Part shown: positions 63,805 to 64,000 of the stretch, in pieces
How the letters are laid out: the number at the start of each line of letters is the position of its first letter
Numbering within the stretch: position 1 is the first letter of the stretch
Origin: Pegea sp. RAD2-039
Taxonomy: Eukaryota > Chordata > Thaliacea > Salpida > Salpidae
Direction: 5' to 3'
DNA: 64,000 nt
NCBI GenBank assembly: GCA_034620365.1
Contig: JAQGEQ010000069.1
Coordinates: forward strand, 47,348 to 111,347
Program-made: the position numbers and the translations under genes
The notes under the pieces: model-generated
Databases searched by the model: none
What the model saw: only the letters and a program-made list of their open reading frames with translations
What the model was told of the DNA's origin: nothing

Positions 63805-64000
63805 CTACAAACATCAAAACTATAATTTACTTTAGTATCAAATTATAATTAAGGAATTAGAAGAAACAATTAAGTTAGATTAAAATACAAAACAGTGATT
63901 AATTAAAATCATAAATACTTATTTCAGTTCTAAAATTGATAAATAATTAAAACAATAAAATTAAAACTCTTCTAATTAAATGAGTAATAGTAAAATCACT
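63805..64000 (-). other. 5' intron or upstream sequence of the kelch gene
   Basis: The frame of the first visible exon stays open for about 14 codons upstream and then meets TAA, with no ATG. No clear donor-bearing exon is seen up to the window edge. Confidence 0.4.

Noticed and set aside
1-64000. tRNA, rRNA or snRNA genes
   Set aside because: No A/B-box pair with a cloverleaf and no conserved rRNA or snRNA core was found by eye; a tRNAscan or Infernal search would be decisive.

Overview
The window is nuclear DNA from an animal with a very A+T-rich genome (about three quarters A+T by eye). The evidence is one multi-exon BTB-BACK-kelch gene with nine GT-AG introns, mostly 56-103 bp, at the right end, and no bacterial-style coding anywhere. 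A motif close to the CTCF core suggests a bilaterian. I cannot place the species.

Layout. From position 1 to about 58.66 kb I see almost no genes. This stretch is a mosaic of diverged copies of a few related dispersed repeats, inserted in both orientations and later duplicated as larger blocks. The clearest repeat unit is about 1.5 kb (reference copy 12,960-14,480). It carries, in fixed order, six short hairpin-forming palindromes, one GC-rich box near the CTCF core, and a conserved GTGGGATCAAGTT element. Related units lie at 7.39-8.89, 24.24-25.83 and 31.25-32.40 kb on the plus strand, and inverted at 33.76-35.21 and (partly) 41.53-42.13 kb. Larger blocks include a pair of 3.9 kb inverted arms (1.25-5.16 and 42.13-46.03 kb), a 2.2 kb direct duplication (6.27-8.45 and 30.13-32.40 kb), a 2.2 kb inverted pair (24.2-26.5 and 33.1-35.2 kb) and a 1.45 kb inverted pair (16.66-18.13 and 57.21-58.66 kb). 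Short open frames in this zone are chance reading of repeat sequence, except for a few small coding-like islands (47.56, 48.24 and 52.77 kb).

From 58.66 to 61.39 kb the repeats stop. This unique sequence holds an AAT microsatellite, possible minus-strand exons that I cannot identify, and a 17-bp minisatellite. From 61.396 to at least 63.804 kb a kelch-like protein gene lies on the minus strand; its first exon is beyond the window or unrecognisable. Joining ten exons gives one continuous frame of 555 residues: BTB, BACK, then a kelch propeller. That is the architecture of Cullin-3 substrate adaptors. Its stop codon overlaps an AATAAA signal.

The main novelty candidate is the multi-hairpin repeat family with its CTCF-like boxes, one per unit, spread through more than 50 kb of gene-free DNA. 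At least one hairpin shows paired (compensatory) substitutions between copies. All of this was read by eye; percentages and exact block edges are approximate.
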